From Flavobacteriaceae bacterium (GTDB lineage: Bacteria; Bacteroidota; Bacteroidia; Flavobacteriales; Flavobacteriaceae): 40,908 nt of DNA. The stretch lies in contig CANCJZ010000002.1 of the NCBI GenBank assembly GCA_947378465.1, positions 1 to 40,908 on the forward strand, read 5' to 3'. The position numbers and the translations under genes are program-made. Under the pieces are notes generated by a model that made no database searches, was not told the origin of the DNA, and worked only from the letters and a program-made list of their open reading frames with translations. Of the stretch, positions 10,343 to 19,391 are shown piece after piece (position 1 is the stretch's first letter; each line of letters starts with the position of its first letter).

Positions 10343-10368
10343 AAGTGTTTAATTTTAAATAATTTCCC

Positions 10369-10403
10369 CAAAGTTATCAAAAAAAAGAAAAAACATTAAC
10401 AAA
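10369..10403 (-). promoter_or_regulatory. Putative Bacteroidota promoter for the 9008-10342 gene
   Basis: On minus: TTTG - N23 - TAACTTTG, matching TTTG/TAnnTTTG, 27 bp upstream of the ATG. Confidence 0.5.
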
Positions 10404-10429
10404 CACCAAAAAAATTCTACTTAAAACTA

Positions 10430-10437
10430 TATTTTTG
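10430..10437 (+). promoter_or_regulatory. Putative -7 element (TATTTTTG) for purD
   Basis: TAnnTTTG match 19 bp upstream of the purD ATG; no clear -33 element. Confidence 0.4.
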
Positions 10438-10456
10438 CACAAACACAACTACTACA

Positions 10457-11731
10457 ATGACAATTTTACTACTTGGTTCAGGCGGAAGAGAACATGCTTT
10501 AGCTTGGAAATTACTTCAAAGCACTAAATGTACTACCCTATATGTAGCGCCTGGAAACGCTGGAACGGCTTCAATTGCTACTAACGTCCCAATAAATCCT
10601 AATAATTTTGAGGAAGTCAAAACTTTTGCTTTGGAACACCAAGTGACTATGGTGGTGGTTGGGCCTGAAGATCCATTGGTGTTGGGCATCTATGATTTTT
10701 TTAAAAATGATGACTTATTAAATCACATCCCTGTAATTGGTCCTTCTAAAACCGGAGCACAATTGGAAGGGAGTAAAGAATTTGCCAAGGAGTTTTTGAT
10801 TCGACATCAAATTCCAACTGCGGCATATGATAGTTTTACAAAAGAAACTGTTGAAAAAGGATATACCTTTTTAGAAACATTATCGCCTCCTTATGTATTA
10901 AAAGCTGATGGTTTAGCGGCTGGTAAAGGAGTATTGATTATTCAAGATTTGCAAGAAGCTCAAAATGAATTAAGGAATATGTTAGTCCACCAGAAATTTG
11001 GATCTGCCAGCTCTAAAGTAGTTATTGAAGAGTTTCTGGACGGAATTGAATTAAGTTGTTTTGTGTTGACCGATGGGAAAAATTACAAGATACTTCCTAC
11101 CGCCAAAGATTATAAACGTATCGGTGAAGGAGATACCGGGTTAAATACTGGAGGAATGGGAGCCGTGTCACCAGTTCCTTTTGCGGATGCTATTTTGTTA
11201 GAGAAAATTGAAAGTCGAATCGTAAAACCAACGATCGAAGGTTTGCAAAAAGATCATATTGAATACAAAGGGTTTGTCTTTATTGGACTAATTAATGTCA
11301 AAGGGGAACCCATGGTGATTGAGTACAATGTTCGTATGGGTGATCCCGAAACTGAAGTAGTAATGCCGAGAATCCAATCGGATTTAGTGGAATTATTTCA
11401 AGCGGTAGCCAATCAATCATTAGATACTATGAATTTAGAAATTGATCCTAGAAGCGCTACTACTATTATGTTGGTTTCTGGAGGATATCCAGAAGAATAT
11501 GAGAAAGGATTTGTAATTACTGGAATTACTCAAGTTGAGGATTCCATTGTTTTCCATGCGGGAACGAAGATAGAAAAAGGCAAAATTGTATCCAATGGTG
11601 GACGCGTATTAGCCATTACTTCCTATGGTGATAGTTTTCAAGAGGCCATAAAAAAATCTTATCAAAACATAGACAAGCTACATTTTGATAAGATGTATTT
11701 TAGAAAAGATATTGGCTTCGACTTATTTTAA
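10457..11731 (+). CDS. purD: Phosphoribosylamine--glycine ligase
   Basis: 'MTILLLGSGGREHALAWKL', 'VGPEDPLVLGI', 'LKADGLAAGKGV', 'NTGGMGAVSPVPF', 'EYNVRMGDPETEVVMPR'. Confidence 0.97.
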   Translation: MTILLLGSGGREHALAWKLLQSTKCTTLYVAPGNAGTASIATNVPINPNNFEEVKTFALEHQVTMVVVGPEDPLVLGIYDFFKNDDLLNHIPVIGPSKTGAQLEGSKEFAKEFLIRHQIPTAAYDSFTKETVEKGYTFLETLSPPYVLKADGLAAGKGVLIIQDLQEAQNELRNMLVHQKFGSASSKVVIEEFLDGIELSCFVLTDGKNYKILPTAKDYKRIGEGDTGLNTGGMGAVSPVPFADAILLEKIESRIVKPTIEGLQKDHIEYKGFVFIGLINVKGEPMVIEYNVRMGDPETEVVMPRIQSDLVELFQAVANQSLDTMNLEIDPRSATTIMLVSGGYPEEYEKGFVITGITQVEDSIVFHAGTKIEKGKIVSNGGRVLAITSYGDSFQEAIKKSYQNIDKLHFDKMYFRKDIGFDLF

Positions 11732-11953
11732 AAAAGAGTGAGCCGTCGTATCTTGGTATTCGTCGTTGTTATTTTTATGCAATTGTAATTGTTTTACCCA
11801 ATATACAATGTAGTAAGCACAGATAGACATCAATACCCAACTGATGCTATTTGCAAGCCACCAATTATCTAATTCTAATGCGCGTAACCAATCTAATGGT
11901 TTAAACAAAAAATCTACAAATAGTGATTGTATTGCCTCAAAAAATGCTTTCAT
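11723..11953 (-). CDS. Small membrane protein, possibly DUF6341-like
   Basis: 76 aa with one hydrophobic segment and plausible start; converges with purD. Family name from recall, not searched. Confidence 0.6.
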   Translation of the reverse strand: MKAFFEAIQSLFVDFLFKPLDWLRALELDNWWLANSISWVLMSICAYYIVYWVKQLQLHKNNNDEYQDTTAHSFLK

Positions 11954-12001
11954 TTTTAAACAAGTGTTATATTTACATCCACAAAAGTATAAAATATCCT
12001 T

Positions 12002-12931
12002 ATGATAACAAGCGTTTTTAAAAAATCTACACCAATAAATTACACTTTACTTGTAATTTTTGTGTTATTTTCTTTTTTATTGTATCGATTTCACTCGGCT
12101 ACAGGCTTGAATTCATTGGTTGATTGGTCCAAAATGACGGGGATGTTAGTCCTTGTATTTGCGACTTTATTTATTTCTAATTTTATTGCTAAAAAGAATG
12201 GTTTGACTAGAAATAGTGGCTATGTAATTCTTTTCTTTTTCCTTTTATCCTCTTTTTCTCCTTCCATTTATAATAATTACAATATTGTATTGTCCAATTT
12301 TTTTATTCTTTTGGCGATGCGAAGATTGGTTTCTTTACAAACACTAAAGGCACCTAAAGAGAAAATATTTGATGCTTCACTTTGGATATTTGTGGCAAGC
12401 TTGTTCCACTTTTGGGCAATTAATTATATACTATTGGTTTATATTTCCATCATCTTCCACGTGTCAAGGGATTATAGAAATTGGCTTTTGCCATTTGTTG
12501 CCTTATTTGCCATTTCAGTATTATTCGCTTTTTATTCTGTTTTGTATGATTCCTCAGCAATTAATCATTATTTGAGTCAAGCAACTATTGACTTGAAATT
12601 AGATTATTTTAGCAATAATTATCAAAATATTGCGCTGTCTATTTTTGTAACCTTTTCGGTCTATTTTGTTTTTTCTTCTATATTTTCAATTCCTAACAAA
12701 CCTCTGAATCTTCAGGCCTCCTATAAAAAGATAATTTTTGGCTTTTTGATAGGAATCTCTATTTATGTTTTATCAACAAATAAGAGTAATGATTTGTTAT
12801 TGTTCACCTTTTTACCATTATCGATAATGGCGACCAATACTATTGAATATTCTAACAACAAAATTATGCAAGAAGTAATATTAGCGTTATTTATAATAGC
12901 GGGAGTCTTCTGTTATGTCACTCAATTATAA
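12002..12931 (+). CDS. Polytopic inner membrane protein, possibly DUF6427-like
   Basis: 309 aa, highly hydrophobic. Family assignment from remembered neighbourhood. Confidence 0.65.
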   Translation: MITSVFKKSTPINYTLLVIFVLFSFLLYRFHSATGLNSLVDWSKMTGMLVLVFATLFISNFIAKKNGLTRNSGYVILFFFLLSSFSPSIYNNYNIVLSNFFILLAMRRLVSLQTLKAPKEKIFDASLWIFVASLFHFWAINYILLVYISIIFHVSRDYRNWLLPFVALFAISVLFAFYSVLYDSSAINHYLSQATIDLKLDYFSNNYQNIALSIFVTFSVYFVFSSIFSIPNKPLNLQASYKKIIFGFLIGISIYVLSTNKSNDLLLFTFLPLSIMATNTIEYSNNKIMQEVILALFIIAGVFCYVTQL

Positions 12932-13579
12932 TTTGCTTCCATAAGCCAAATCACCAGCATCGCCTAAGCCAGGAACAATATAATTTTTTTCATTCAATCG
13001 TTCATCCAATGCAGCCACCCAAAGATGGCAATTCTCAGGAAGATTCTTCTCTAAATAGGCAATCCCTTCAGGAGCTGCTATGACTACAGCTAAGTGGATT
13101 TCCTTAGGTTTTTGCTCTAAATGTAATTTTTGTAAAACGGCAACTATGGATTGACCTGTAGCCAACATCGGATCAATAAGAATCAAATTTTTATTTTCAA
13201 AAGAAGGAGCCGCTTGATATTCTACTAATATTTCGAAATAATCATCTTGATTGGGATGATGGCGGTATGCTGATACAAATCCGTTTTCAGCATTGTCAAA
13301 TATATTCATAAAACCTTGGTGTAAGGCCAATCCAGCTCTTAAGATAGAACATAAAACTACATTGTCAGCAATGGTGGTGGTGTGTTTAATGCCCAAAGGG
13401 GTTTGTACATCAATGGCTTTATATTCTAAAGTTTTACTTAATTCATAAGCCATAATTTCACCTATGCGCTCAATGTTTTTCCGGAAACGCATACTGTCTT
13501 TTTGTATGTTGACGTCTCTAATTTGTGCCAAAAAATGATTGAGAATACTATTATTTTCAGAAATATAATGAATATGCAT
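12926..13579 (-). CDS. upp: Uracil phosphoribosyltransferase
   Basis: 'LCSILRAGLALHQGFMNIFDNAENGFVSAYR', PRPP motif 'LILIDPMLATGQSIVAVLQ', 'VPGLGDAGDLAYGSKL'. Confidence 0.93.
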   Translation of the reverse strand: MHIHYISENNSILNHFLAQIRDVNIQKDSMRFRKNIERIGEIMAYELSKTLEYKAIDVQTPLGIKHTTTIADNVVLCSILRAGLALHQGFMNIFDNAENGFVSAYRHHPNQDDYFEILVEYQAAPSFENKNLILIDPMLATGQSIVAVLQKLHLEQKPKEIHLAVVIAAPEGIAYLEKNLPENCHLWVAALDERLNEKNYIVPGLGDAGDLAYGSKL

Positions 13580-13644
13580 AAAGTAAAAATTTGTATGTTT
13601 AGGTAAAAGTATAAAAACTATCTTTGTAAAAAAATATTAAAATT

Positions 13645-14250
13645 ATGTTTTCAAAATTTGCCTATTCTATATTTGAACAAAGTATCAAGGATTATCATGT
13701 TTACGATAATGTAAACCAACCCATTAACAACCCCTTTCCAAAAGATAAAATTGAACATTTATTATATTTTAAAAACTGGATTGACACAGTTCAATGGCAT
13801 TATGAAGATATTATTCGCGATCCAAATATCGATCCTGTTGAAGCTCTAATTTTAAAAAGAAAAATCGATGCTTCTAATCAAGAACGTACCGATATGGTAG
13901 AATATATTGATAGTTATTTCCTTCAAAAATACGCTCACGTTGAAGTAAAAGCTTCTGCTAAAATCAACTCTGAAAGTCCTGCTTGGACCATTGATCGATT
14001 GTCTATTTTAGCCTTGAAAATTTATCATATGAATGAAGAAGCAACTCGTGCTGAAGCTTCTCAAGAACACCGCGATAAATGCCAAGAAAAATTAAATGTA
14101 CTTTTAGAGCAACGTACGGATTTGTCTACTGCCATTGATGATTTGTTGACCGATATTGAAAATGGGGACAAATTCATGAAAGTATATAAACAAATGAAAA
14201 TGTACAATGATGATGATTTGAATCCTGTTTTGTATCAAAACAAGAAATAA
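13645..14250 (+). CDS. DUF4254-like protein
   Basis: 201 aa intact ORF, directly upstream of the GT9 gene; TATCTTTG at 13619-13626 resembles a -7 element. Confidence 0.65.
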   Translation: MFSKFAYSIFEQSIKDYHVYDNVNQPINNPFPKDKIEHLLYFKNWIDTVQWHYEDIIRDPNIDPVEALILKRKIDASNQERTDMVEYIDSYFLQKYAHVEVKASAKINSESPAWTIDRLSILALKIYHMNEEATRAEASQEHRDKCQEKLNVLLEQRTDLSTAIDDLLTDIENGDKFMKVYKQMKMYNDDDLNPVLYQNKK

Positions 14251-14262
14251 TCAGCCCTCGTT

Positions 14263-15315
14263 TTGTCAAAACCAATTCAACATATAGCCGTCATTCGACT
14301 GTCAGCCATGGGCGACGTTGCAATGACGGTTCCTGTTATTAGGGCCTTAGTAAATCAATACCCACAATTACAAATTACTGTCGTTTCGCGCCCTTTTTTC
14401 AAATATTTTTTTGAAGGAATTCCCAACTTGCATTTCTTTGAGGTCGATATAAAAAACCGACACAAAGGGTTTATGGGTTTGTTCCAATTGTATAAAGATT
14501 TGAAGGCATTAGGGGTGGATGCTGTAGCCGATTTGCACAACGTATTACGCTCTAAAGTAGTCCGTAGTTTTTTTGCACTTAATGGAGCAAAGGTTGCCTT
14601 TACAAATAAAGGAAGAGCCGATAAAAAAGCCCTTACTCGAGCACAGAATAAAATTTTCAAACCCTTGAAAAGTATGTTCGATAGGCATGTAGATACTTTT
14701 CAAAGCCTAGGTTTTTCTATTGATTTAACCCAAACTAATTCACAACAACTGTTTCCTCCCAAAGCGGTTTTATCCACTACAATATTAAATCTAACAGGAA
14801 ATAAGGACCATCAAAAATGGATTGGAATTGCACCTTTCGCTCAATACAAAGGCAAAGTGTATCCTCAGGATATGATGCAAACGGTTATTGATGATTTGGC
14901 TTTAGACTCGACTATCAAAATATTCTTGTTTGGGGGAGGTGCTGCCGAACAAAGTATTCTTGAAGAAATGGCACAAGGAAAAACAAATGTAATTTCTATA
15001 GTCGGTAAACTTAAGTTTGACGAAGAATTGCATTTAATCTCTAATCTTGATGTAATGCTGTCTATGGATTCCGGTAATGCCCATATAGCAGCAATGCTCG
15101 GCGTAAAAGTAATTACACTTTGGGGAGCCACCCACCCTTATGCGGGATTTGTTCCTTTTAATCAACCGTTGGAGTATTGCTTGACTGCTGATCGCTCGCT
15201 GTATCCTTTGTTGCCGACCTCTGTTTATGGAAATAAGGAGGTTGAAGGTTATCAGGAGGCTATGCGTAGCATTTCCCCAGAGGAAATAACACATAAAATA
15301 ATGACTGTAGTATAA
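14263..15315 (+). CDS. Glycosyltransferase family 9 (heptosyltransferase-like), TTG start
   Basis: 'IAVIRLSAMGDVAMTVPVIRAL', 'ADLHNVLRS', 'VMLSMDSGNAHIAAMLGVKVITLWGATHPYAGF'. Confidence 0.88.
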   Translation: MSKPIQHIAVIRLSAMGDVAMTVPVIRALVNQYPQLQITVVSRPFFKYFFEGIPNLHFFEVDIKNRHKGFMGLFQLYKDLKALGVDAVADLHNVLRSKVVRSFFALNGAKVAFTNKGRADKKALTRAQNKIFKPLKSMFDRHVDTFQSLGFSIDLTQTNSQQLFPPKAVLSTTILNLTGNKDHQKWIGIAPFAQYKGKVYPQDMMQTVIDDLALDSTIKIFLFGGGAAEQSILEEMAQGKTNVISIVGKLKFDEELHLISNLDVMLSMDSGNAHIAAMLGVKVITLWGATHPYAGFVPFNQPLEYCLTADRSLYPLLPTSVYGNKEVEGYQEAMRSISPEEITHKIMTVV

Positions 15316-15317
15316 AT

Positions 15318-15345
15318 AAAAAAGGGACTAATTCGTCCCTTTTTT
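15318..15345. terminator. Bidirectional terminator between convergent genes
   Basis: Perfect 11 bp arms AAAAAAGGGAC-TAATTC-GTCCCTTTTTT. Confidence 0.92.
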
Positions 15346-17424
15346 ACTGTCAATTAATTTTTTGAGTAATTCATTTTGTTCTTTTAAATCTTTTATAGAT
15401 TGTTTCAATTCTTCGATTTGTGATTGTTGTTCTTGTATTGCTTTAACGGCAACAGGAATGATGTCGCTGTACATTACTCCCAAATGGTCATTTTCAACAT
15501 AATTATAAACCTCCGGTTGTTTTTCATCTGTAACTCTCCAATCATGTGTTTTTACAACCTCAGGAATAACGGCTAACAAATCCTGTGCGAGAAAACCAAT
15601 CTTGGTTTCTTCTAAATTTTCAGGAATAGTTGTTTTGCCTATTTTATTGTCTTTCCATTTATAAGATACTGGTTTTAATAACATCAATTCTTTCAATCCG
15701 TAGGATAGCGGATTGATGTTTTTCTTCATACGTGCATCAGAAGTGTTGATGGTTCCACTTTGAGCATATACACTGCTCCACCGGTGATTACTAGTCCCTA
15801 AGGTTGCACTTCCACTGGCCGCCAATGGACTAAAGCTGTATTTTGAAAACAATTCTGCCGTTCCATCAACCACAAACTCTATCGAACCCAATTGAGTAGC
15901 CGTTCCTCCTGTAAGCCCAATGTTAGATCCCAAAGCAAAATCAATAGTATAGGTAGAACTGCCGGAATCAGTAAAAGTAGTCCCGTCATCACTCAAAGGA
16001 AAGGAGTACGAACCAAAATTGGTGAAATCATAAGAAGAGTTCATATACATCGCATAGGTTCGCGCATCCGAGTCAATGCGCAAATTGCCATATTGATCAT
16101 AGGTAAAACGATTGGCACCTGATTTTTGAAGGTTGAATTTACCCAATCCATTAGTATTAAAATTCATATCATAAGTACCTAAGGTTACGGTTGTATTTTC
16201 CGTTAAAGCGCCTCCAAGTTTTACAACACTTGAAGCATTGGTCAAACCATTTTGAAAGGTATAACCTCCAGCGACACTACTAGGTAAAGTAACCGTGTTC
16301 CCATTCGAAATTGTCAAATCACTTCCAGAAAGACTCAAGGTTTGACTGTCTGTTCCTGAACCAGCAGTGCTCCAATACGCATTTCCATTCGCATCTGATA
16401 CCATTACTTTCCCAGCTCCTTGAGTGCCATCTTTAAGGCGAAAGATATAGGAGCCTGCAGTAGCAGTCCCAGTTTCAGTGATTAATATAGTATCTACAGC
16501 CGCTCCCCAACAATCATTTCCGGTATATAAAAATCGCAATGAATATGTATTACCCGCTATTACGGTGCTATTTGCCGAATAGGAAGCATCCAAGGCCTCC
16601 GTATTGGATGCTCCACCCAGATTTACTAGGGTAGCAGTGACTGTACTTGTGGTTTCATTATACAAAGTAACCACAAACGAATCGGTAGTTGATCCTGAAT
16701 AATCATCATAACCGTATTTGAAAGCAATCGCAACGGTTGTTGTAGTAGGCGAAAAAGTAGATGATTTAAAAGTTTGATTTTGCACACACGAAGTGCTGTA
16801 TTGTATATAAGCTCTATTTCCAGTACATGTAGTACACGAGGCATTTGAACTTGTGGAATTGACATACCAAATATTTGGTGAAGTAGTACAGGTGTTACCC
16901 GTTCCTGAAACAGAAGTTATACTTCCAGTGGTAAAATCATTAGAGTATAAGGTATTGGGACCCCCTGCAACTGCCAATGTCGTGGTGCCTTCTACATGGA
17001 GTTTGGCTGTTGGAGCCGTAGTTCCTACTCCAACATTTCCTCCATTTTTGATACGCATGGCTTCTGTACTATTGGTTTTGAACACAAAATCCTGTCCATC
17101 ATTTGTACCGATGTAGTTGGTTCCTGCTGTGGTTCCTGAATTTCCAGTCAAGCTCCAATCATTTCCTGTAAAAGGAACCCATGCCGTTCCATTATAATAA
17201 TAGAATCCAGAGGTGCCGTCTGTTTGATAAATTAATAGGCCTGTAGCGGGTGTTGCAATAGCTGTTTTTTGTGCAGCGGTCATTCTTGGAATAAGCATCC
17301 CTGAATTGGTGGAAGTGACATCTAGCATGGCACTGCTGTCGGGTGAAGTTGTACCTACACCTACCTGCGAATAAAAATTGATTGAATGAAAAATGAGTAA
17401 TGAAAGAAGTAGTTTTTTAATCAT
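15328..17424 (-). CDS. Secreted protein with C-terminal Peptidase_S74 intramolecular chaperone domain
   Basis: Signal peptide MIKKLLLSLLIFHSINFYSQ; 'VGVGTTSPDSSAMLDVTSTNSGMLIPRMT'; C-terminal 'SGTINTSDARMKKNINPLSYGLKELMLLKPVSYKWKD...IGFLAQDLLAVIPEVV' and terminal coiled coil. Confidence 0.85.
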   Translation of the reverse strand: MIKKLLLSLLIFHSINFYSQVGVGTTSPDSSAMLDVTSTNSGMLIPRMTAAQKTAIATPATGLLIYQTDGTSGFYYYNGTAWVPFTGNDWSLTGNSGTTAGTNYIGTNDGQDFVFKTNSTEAMRIKNGGNVGVGTTAPTAKLHVEGTTTLAVAGGPNTLYSNDFTTGSITSVSGTGNTCTTSPNIWYVNSTSSNASCTTCTGNRAYIQYSTSCVQNQTFKSSTFSPTTTTVAIAFKYGYDDYSGSTTDSFVVTLYNETTSTVTATLVNLGGASNTEALDASYSANSTVIAGNTYSLRFLYTGNDCWGAAVDTILITETGTATAGSYIFRLKDGTQGAGKVMVSDANGNAYWSTAGSGTDSQTLSLSGSDLTISNGNTVTLPSSVAGGYTFQNGLTNASSVVKLGGALTENTTVTLGTYDMNFNTNGLGKFNLQKSGANRFTYDQYGNLRIDSDARTYAMYMNSSYDFTNFGSYSFPLSDDGTTFTDSGSSTYTIDFALGSNIGLTGGTATQLGSIEFVVDGTAELFSKYSFSPLAASGSATLGTSNHRWSSVYAQSGTINTSDARMKKNINPLSYGLKELMLLKPVSYKWKDNKIGKTTIPENLEETKIGFLAQDLLAVIPEVVKTHDWRVTDEKQPEVYNYVENDHLGVMYSDIIPVAVKAIQEQQSQIEELKQSIKDLKEQNELLKKLIDSKKGTN

Positions 17425-17450
17425 AGCGTTTGTTTTTAACTTTTGAATTA

Positions 17451-17500
17451 GAAATAATCCTGTTTTATACTAGTTTTAGAGTATAAAACAGGATTATTTC
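17451..17500. other. 21 bp perfect inverted repeat with 8 nt loop (RNA hairpin)
   Basis: GAAATAATCCTGTTTTATACT-AGTTTTAG-AGTATAAAACAGGATTATTTC; 27 bp upstream of the start of the 15328-17424 gene. Confidence 0.92.
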
Positions 17501-17583
17501 AGAAAGTTAAAAATAAAAATATCAAAACCTACATATTTTCGATAAAATGGCAATAAAAATCGTTTTATGCGGAAAATTCTTAA

Positions 17584-18657
17584 CTAAACATCGTCAAAGT
17601 CTACGAATATCTCAGTTGATGTTGGATGCGCTTGACATGTTAATATTAACCCTTCGGCTATATCGCTATCGGTTAATATCGAATTCTTTTTCATCTCAGC
17701 GGTCCCCTTGGAAATTCGTGCCAAACAACTGCTGCATATTCCTCCTTGACAAGAGTAAGGAGCATCAATGCCTTGCTTAAGGGCTGCTTCCAAAAGCGTT
17801 TGCTTTTGACTCATTTCGAAAGTGGTTTCTTCATCATCCACTAAAACCGTTATTTTGGTATGTCCGTCGGTAGCACTTGCAATTTCCTTTTCGGCAGCGG
17901 TGGAGGTAGAGAACAATTCAAATTTGATGTTCTTGTCGGCGACATTGTGTTCTTTTAAAACGCCAGAAACTAAATTGATCATTTCTTCTGGGCCACACAA
18001 ATAGAATTTGGAAAACTCTTTTTCCTTGTGTTTGTTGTTCAATACAAAATTGACCACTGATTTGTCGATTCTGCCAAACAATTCATTTTCCACTTTGGCT
18101 TGACTGTACACATAATGCACAAAAAATCGCCCCACATACTGTTGTTGCAATTGATGCAATTCATTATGGAAAATAGTATCTTCAGGAGTTTTATTTCCAT
18201 AGACCAATACAAAGGAACTGTCTTTTTCGTGGTGTAAAACAGATTTTAAAATAGATAATACAGGCGTAATCCCACTTCCTGCTACAAAAGCAGCATAGTT
18301 GCGTTGGCGGTCAGCCTGTGGTTCAAAAGTGAATTTTCCTTCAGGAAGACCTACTTCTAATAGATCGCCTACTTTTAAATTTTCATTAGCAAATTTGGAA
18401 AACAATCCATTTTTAACCGCTTTGATGGCAATACGCAATTCGCCACTTTGCGGCGCTGAGCAAATGGAATACGCACGGCGAATTTCTTTACCGTCCAAAG
18501 TAAGCTTCAAGTTGATATATTGTCCTGCGACAAATTGATAAGCAGTTTGTAATTCGGTGGGAATATTAAAAACAACAGAAACAGCACTCGGAGTTTCTCG
18601 TTTTACTTCCTTAATTTGTAGTTTATAAAAAGATAACATGATGTTTGTTTTTTGCAA
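17584..18657 (-). CDS. Ferredoxin--NAD(P)H reductase with C-terminal 2Fe-2S domain (PaaE-like)
   Basis: 'RRAYSICSAP', 'AGSGITPVLSILKSVL', 'FYLCGPEEMI', plant-type 2Fe-2S ligands 'YSCQGGICSSCLARI...LILTCQAHP'. True start may be the internal Met (MLSFYKLQIKEVKRE) at 18639. Confidence 0.88.
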   Translation of the reverse strand: MQKTNIMLSFYKLQIKEVKRETPSAVSVVFNIPTELQTAYQFVAGQYINLKLTLDGKEIRRAYSICSAPQSGELRIAIKAVKNGLFSKFANENLKVGDLLEVGLPEGKFTFEPQADRQRNYAAFVAGSGITPVLSILKSVLHHEKDSSFVLVYGNKTPEDTIFHNELHQLQQQYVGRFFVHYVYSQAKVENELFGRIDKSVVNFVLNNKHKEKEFSKFYLCGPEEMINLVSGVLKEHNVADKNIKFELFSTSTAAEKEIASATDGHTKITVLVDDEETTFEMSQKQTLLEAALKQGIDAPYSCQGGICSSCLARISKGTAEMKKNSILTDSDIAEGLILTCQAHPTSTEIFVDFDDV

Positions 18658-18906
18658 AGATAGTAAAGAAAACTTTTTTGGCTTTATTGTTTTACTCCTT
18701 TGACTCTTTACAGCGGTGAAAGGAAGATCGAGATTGGAGCATAGAATTTAGAAAAAATACAGAAAATAAGATAGAAGCAAGAGGAAAGAAACTTGAAGTA
18801 AGATACTGCGTGAATGCTGTAACAGCTGCTTCTTTTGAGGGATATATTGAATTGAACAATAAACCTTAGCGTCTTTTTTTAATTATAACTTAATTAATAA
18901 ACTATA

Positions 18907-19240
18907 GCATTTGTTTTTTATAAAATAAAAGTCAAATAGTTTTCATTACCACTCATTTATTTTCCATTTCAAAAACTATAATCCACAACTCATAACTTAC
19001 GACTACAAAAAACAGCTTGTTCAAGCTCGAACATTTTATAAAACAAAAAACAAATAGGTGGTTTGAACTCGACTCTGCTTTTTATAAAATAAAAATAAAT
19101 AGGTAATAATACGAACCTATTATTTTTTAAAAAAAACAATATAGGTTGAAGCACGACAATGTCTTTTTTTATTTTAAAATGAATAGAGTTAAGCATTTTG
19201 CTTTTTATTTTAAAAAAATTAAATTAAATTTATTTTAAAA
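18907..19240. repeat. Degenerate AT-rich direct repeats in a divergent intergenic region
   Basis: Recurrent (G)CTTTTTATAAAATAAAA followed by AAATAG(G) near 18910, 19032, 19078, with related copies near 19163 and 19201; unit roughly 40-45 bp in 19032-19220. Confidence 0.5.
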
Positions 19241-19391
19241 AAAATAAAAACAACCACCAATTATAATAGGGTTAAGAAGAATTATATACAGATCAACAAT
19301 TCGTAATCGAAATTTTAGCACAAAATTATTCAATAGTCATCCGTAACAAATTAGTATATTTATCCACCTATATCCACAGAAATACTTTGAT

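Noticed and set aside
14355-15294. Minus-strand ORFs inside the GT9 gene
   Set aside because: Embedded antisense ORFs with no family features.
15328-17424. Prophage remnant because of the tail-fibre/S74 domain
   Set aside because: It has a secretion signal, and neighbours are housekeeping genes with no integrase, capsid or tail genes. S74 domains occur in non-phage secreted proteins.
17584-18657. Phenylacetate degradation locus (PaaE plus the phenylacetate-CoA ligase-like ORF)
   Set aside because: The two genes are about 9 kb apart in unrelated contexts and no other paa genes are visible; the ligase-like ORF lies in a polysaccharide cluster.
18990-19196. Minus-strand 68 aa ORF in the AT-rich intergenic repeat region
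   Set aside because: Phe/Lys/Ile-rich translation of low-complexity repeats; no supporting evidence.
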